Positions 6,232 through 7,282 of a stretch of 7,282 nt of DNA are shown piece after piece (within the stretch, counting starts at the first letter, position 1; each line of letters starts with the position of its first letter). The translations under genes and the position numbers were made by a program. Source of the stretch: Actinomycetes bacterium. Its GTDB lineage: Bacteria > Actinomycetota > Actinomycetes > Mycobacteriales > Micromonosporaceae. The stretch covers positions 1 to 7,282 of the forward strand of contig JAEZGP010000550.1 in the NCBI GenBank assembly GCA_023437285.1. The letters are read 5' to 3'. The notes under the pieces are model-generated. The model searched no databases and was not told the DNA's origin. It was given only the letters and a program-made list of their open reading frames with translations.

Positions 6232-6570
6232 TGTCAATCCCCTCGAAGCGTGGAGGGCTCCGTTATGCGGCCCGGGCCTCCGGTGGCCGTGCCGTTGATC
6301 GTTCGTAGTCGATAGGTGAGCGGCCGTCGCAGACGGAGTGCCGGCGGCGGTGATTGTAGAAGTCGGTGATCCACGTGGCGATCTTCAGCCGGGCTTCGGC
6401 ACGGGTGCGGAACTGGCGGCGGTGGACGTACTCGACCTTGATGGTGGAGAAGGTGGCCTCGGCGACGGCGTTGTCGAAGCAGGAGCCGACCCGGCCCATC
6501 GACTGACGCACCTGCCAGCGGGCGCACGCGGCGGCGAAGGCAGCCGAGGTGTACTCCCCGGATTCAACCG
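6232..6570 (-). mobile_element. Remnant of an IS3-family insertion sequence (3' end only)
   Basis: The region holds the C-terminal part of an IS3-type transposase, and about 30 bp after its stop lies TGTCAATCCCC at 6232, which begins with TG as IS3-family ends do and could be the terminal inverted repeat. The other end of the element and the 5' part of the transposase are missing, so the repeat cannot be checked against a partner. The right boundary lies somewhere in 6555-6600, where recombinase similarity stops and transposase similarity starts. Confidence 0.55.
6263..6570 (-). pseudogene. IS3-family transposase (OrfB, rve domain), 5'-truncated
   Basis: The readable frame is open from TTG 6583 to TAA 6263. 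From GEYTS onward it matches the C-terminal half of IS3-group integrase-core transposases: GEYTSAAF, RQSMGRVGSCFDNAVAEATF with the catalytic Glu of the DDE triad, STIKVEYVHRRQF, WITDFYNHRRRHS and the terminal SPIDYE. The second catalytic Asp, which lies in the HSDRG motif just before GEYT, is gone, as are the first Asp and the whole N-terminal part and OrfA. About 100 of the expected nearly 300 residues remain, so it cannot be active. The first residues (LRRPVES) come from junction sequence. It lies on the same strand as, and directly after, the truncated recombinase, which suggests insertion followed by a deletion that removed the 3' half of one and the 5' half of the other. Confidence 0.88.
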
Positions 6571-6574
6571 GTCG

Positions 6575-7282
6575 TCGCAACACCGCTGCCCGGGTTGCCG
6601 TCGCCCCGCTCGTTCCAGTGCTCGACGAGGTACCGCATCAGCGTCGGCGAGACAGGCTGCCACCGGCTCGTGCAGCCCTTCTCTCGCAGTAGGACCAGGC
6701 ACTGGGTCTGGTCGAGATCGCAGCGACGAATCTGCAGCGCGCCGCCGCGCTGGCACGCGGTCTCGGTGTGCAATCGCAACAGCAAGCTGTCCAGCGCCGG
6801 ATCGTTGCCGGTAGTCGAGGCGACCTGGTTCAGCTCCGCAAGCCGGTTGTCGGGCAATGCGTGGCGGACGCTCGGATTGCGTCGCGGCTTGGTCAGCTTG
6901 GCCGCCGGAGTCTCGACGTCGCTGAGGATCCCGTTGTCAACCGCGTGCCGGTAGAGGCAGCGCGCCGCCGCGACGAAGCTCTCCTCGGCCCCGTTGCCTC
7001 CGCGCCCGTTGTGGCGGATGACCCGGTTGGCCCGCACCTAACGCGCCAACCGCGACAGGTCGAGCTGGCTGGGCTCGTTGATGTGCCGGTCACCCCACTC
7101 GCGTACCAACGTGTTCCAGTACGAGCTGTACGCCCGCTTGGTGCCAGCCGTGACCGCCTCCGTCAGCAGGGGCACGAACTCGGCGAACGTCGGGACAGCA
7201 GGCCGGTTGGCCGCGCTTCCCGCGACAGGGTCATCCAGGGTCAGGCCGAGCTTGGACAACAAGACGAGCGCGGCGTCGATCT
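6575..7282 (-). pseudogene. Tyrosine recombinase / phage-type integrase, nonsense-mutated and C-terminally truncated
   Basis: The frame enters from beyond the right edge (IDAALVLLSKLGLTLDDPVA) and is interrupted by one in-frame TAG at 7038-7040; both halves are in the same frame. Before the stop is a core-binding SAM-like domain (TFAEFVPLLTEAV, GTKRAYSSYWNTLVREWGD). After it the protein continues VRANRVIRHNGRGG, RCLYRHAVDNGI, then the start of the catalytic domain LLLRLHTETACQRGGALQIR, whose Arg in the ACQRGGAL box corresponds to the first catalytic Arg, and CLVLLREKG with WQPVSPTLM. Similarity ends at about ERGDGN. The HxxR box and the nucleophilic Tyr are missing, so strand cleavage is impossible. 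The family integrates phages, plasmids and genomic islands. Its presence suggests that this region was once part of, or the target of, a mobile element. The TAG is one base from CAG, GAG or AAG codons. Confidence 0.85.
7038..7040 (-). other. In-frame TAG interrupting the recombinase
   Basis: The minus strand reads CGT TAG GTG CGG. The frames on both sides are identical and both carry recombinase similarity (LDLSRLAR before, VRANRVIRHN after), so this is a point nonsense change and not a frameshift. Restart at the adjacent GTG 7037 is possible in principle but has no SD. Confidence 0.8.

Noticed and set aside
6121..6315. Plus-strand ORF of 64 codons
   Set aside because: It overlaps the transposase 3' end antisense and has no RBS or motif.
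1..7282. CRISPR array, tRNA or rRNA genes
   Set aside because: No regularly spaced short direct repeats and no cloverleaf or rRNA-like stretch was found by eye; the only periodic repeat is the coding 132-bp one.

Overview
High-GC DNA of actinomycete type. The evidence is strong G/C preference at third codon positions, a NACHT-type NTPase, a DesK/LiaS-like two-component pair, a secreted repeat/peptidase protein and a tyrosine recombinase of a kind common in filamentous actinobacteria. A Micromonosporaceae-like host is a guess only. The window looks like an accessory region: an intact regulatory and secreted core lies between decayed or rearranged genes on both sides.

Left part (1-1723, minus strand): a membrane-anchored NACHT-family P-loop NTPase. 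It has two N-terminal transmembrane helices, a clear Walker A motif (GGAGSGKT) and a Walker B-like motif (LLILDDFDQIP). The frame is broken at a five-A run (1441-1445). A second stretch, about 300-425, reads better in another frame. The same strand then runs into a DNase domain of the NucA/NucB family (CDEYPFAST), which leaves the window at position 1. This could be a genuine NTPase-nuclease fusion with damage, or two genes joined by a deletion.

Centre (1914-4351, minus strand): a two-gene operon encoding a polytopic membrane histidine kinase and a NarL/LuxR-type response regulator, overlapping by 10 bp. Divergent from it, across a 264-bp intergenic region with inverted repeats, lies a plus-strand gene (4616-5830). 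It encodes a secreted protein with a signal peptide, five 44-residue Asp/Asn-rich repeats and a C-terminal M15-like metallopeptidase domain. A two-part hairpin (5887-5947) follows it and may be its terminator. The layout makes the secreted protein a candidate target of the two-component system, but nothing in the sequence proves this.

Right part (5948-7282): about 280 bp with no recognisable gene. Then comes the 3' remnant of an IS3-family transposase (6263 to about 6570), abutting a tyrosine recombinase that lacks its catalytic C-terminal half and carries an in-frame TAG at 7038-7040. Both lie on the minus strand and neither can be functional as read.

The most unusual points are the NACHT plus NucA/NucB juxtaposition with its frame breaks, the non-canonical Walker B, the ABC-AB periodicity of the secreted repeats, and the intergenic inverted repeats between the kinase and the secreted protein.
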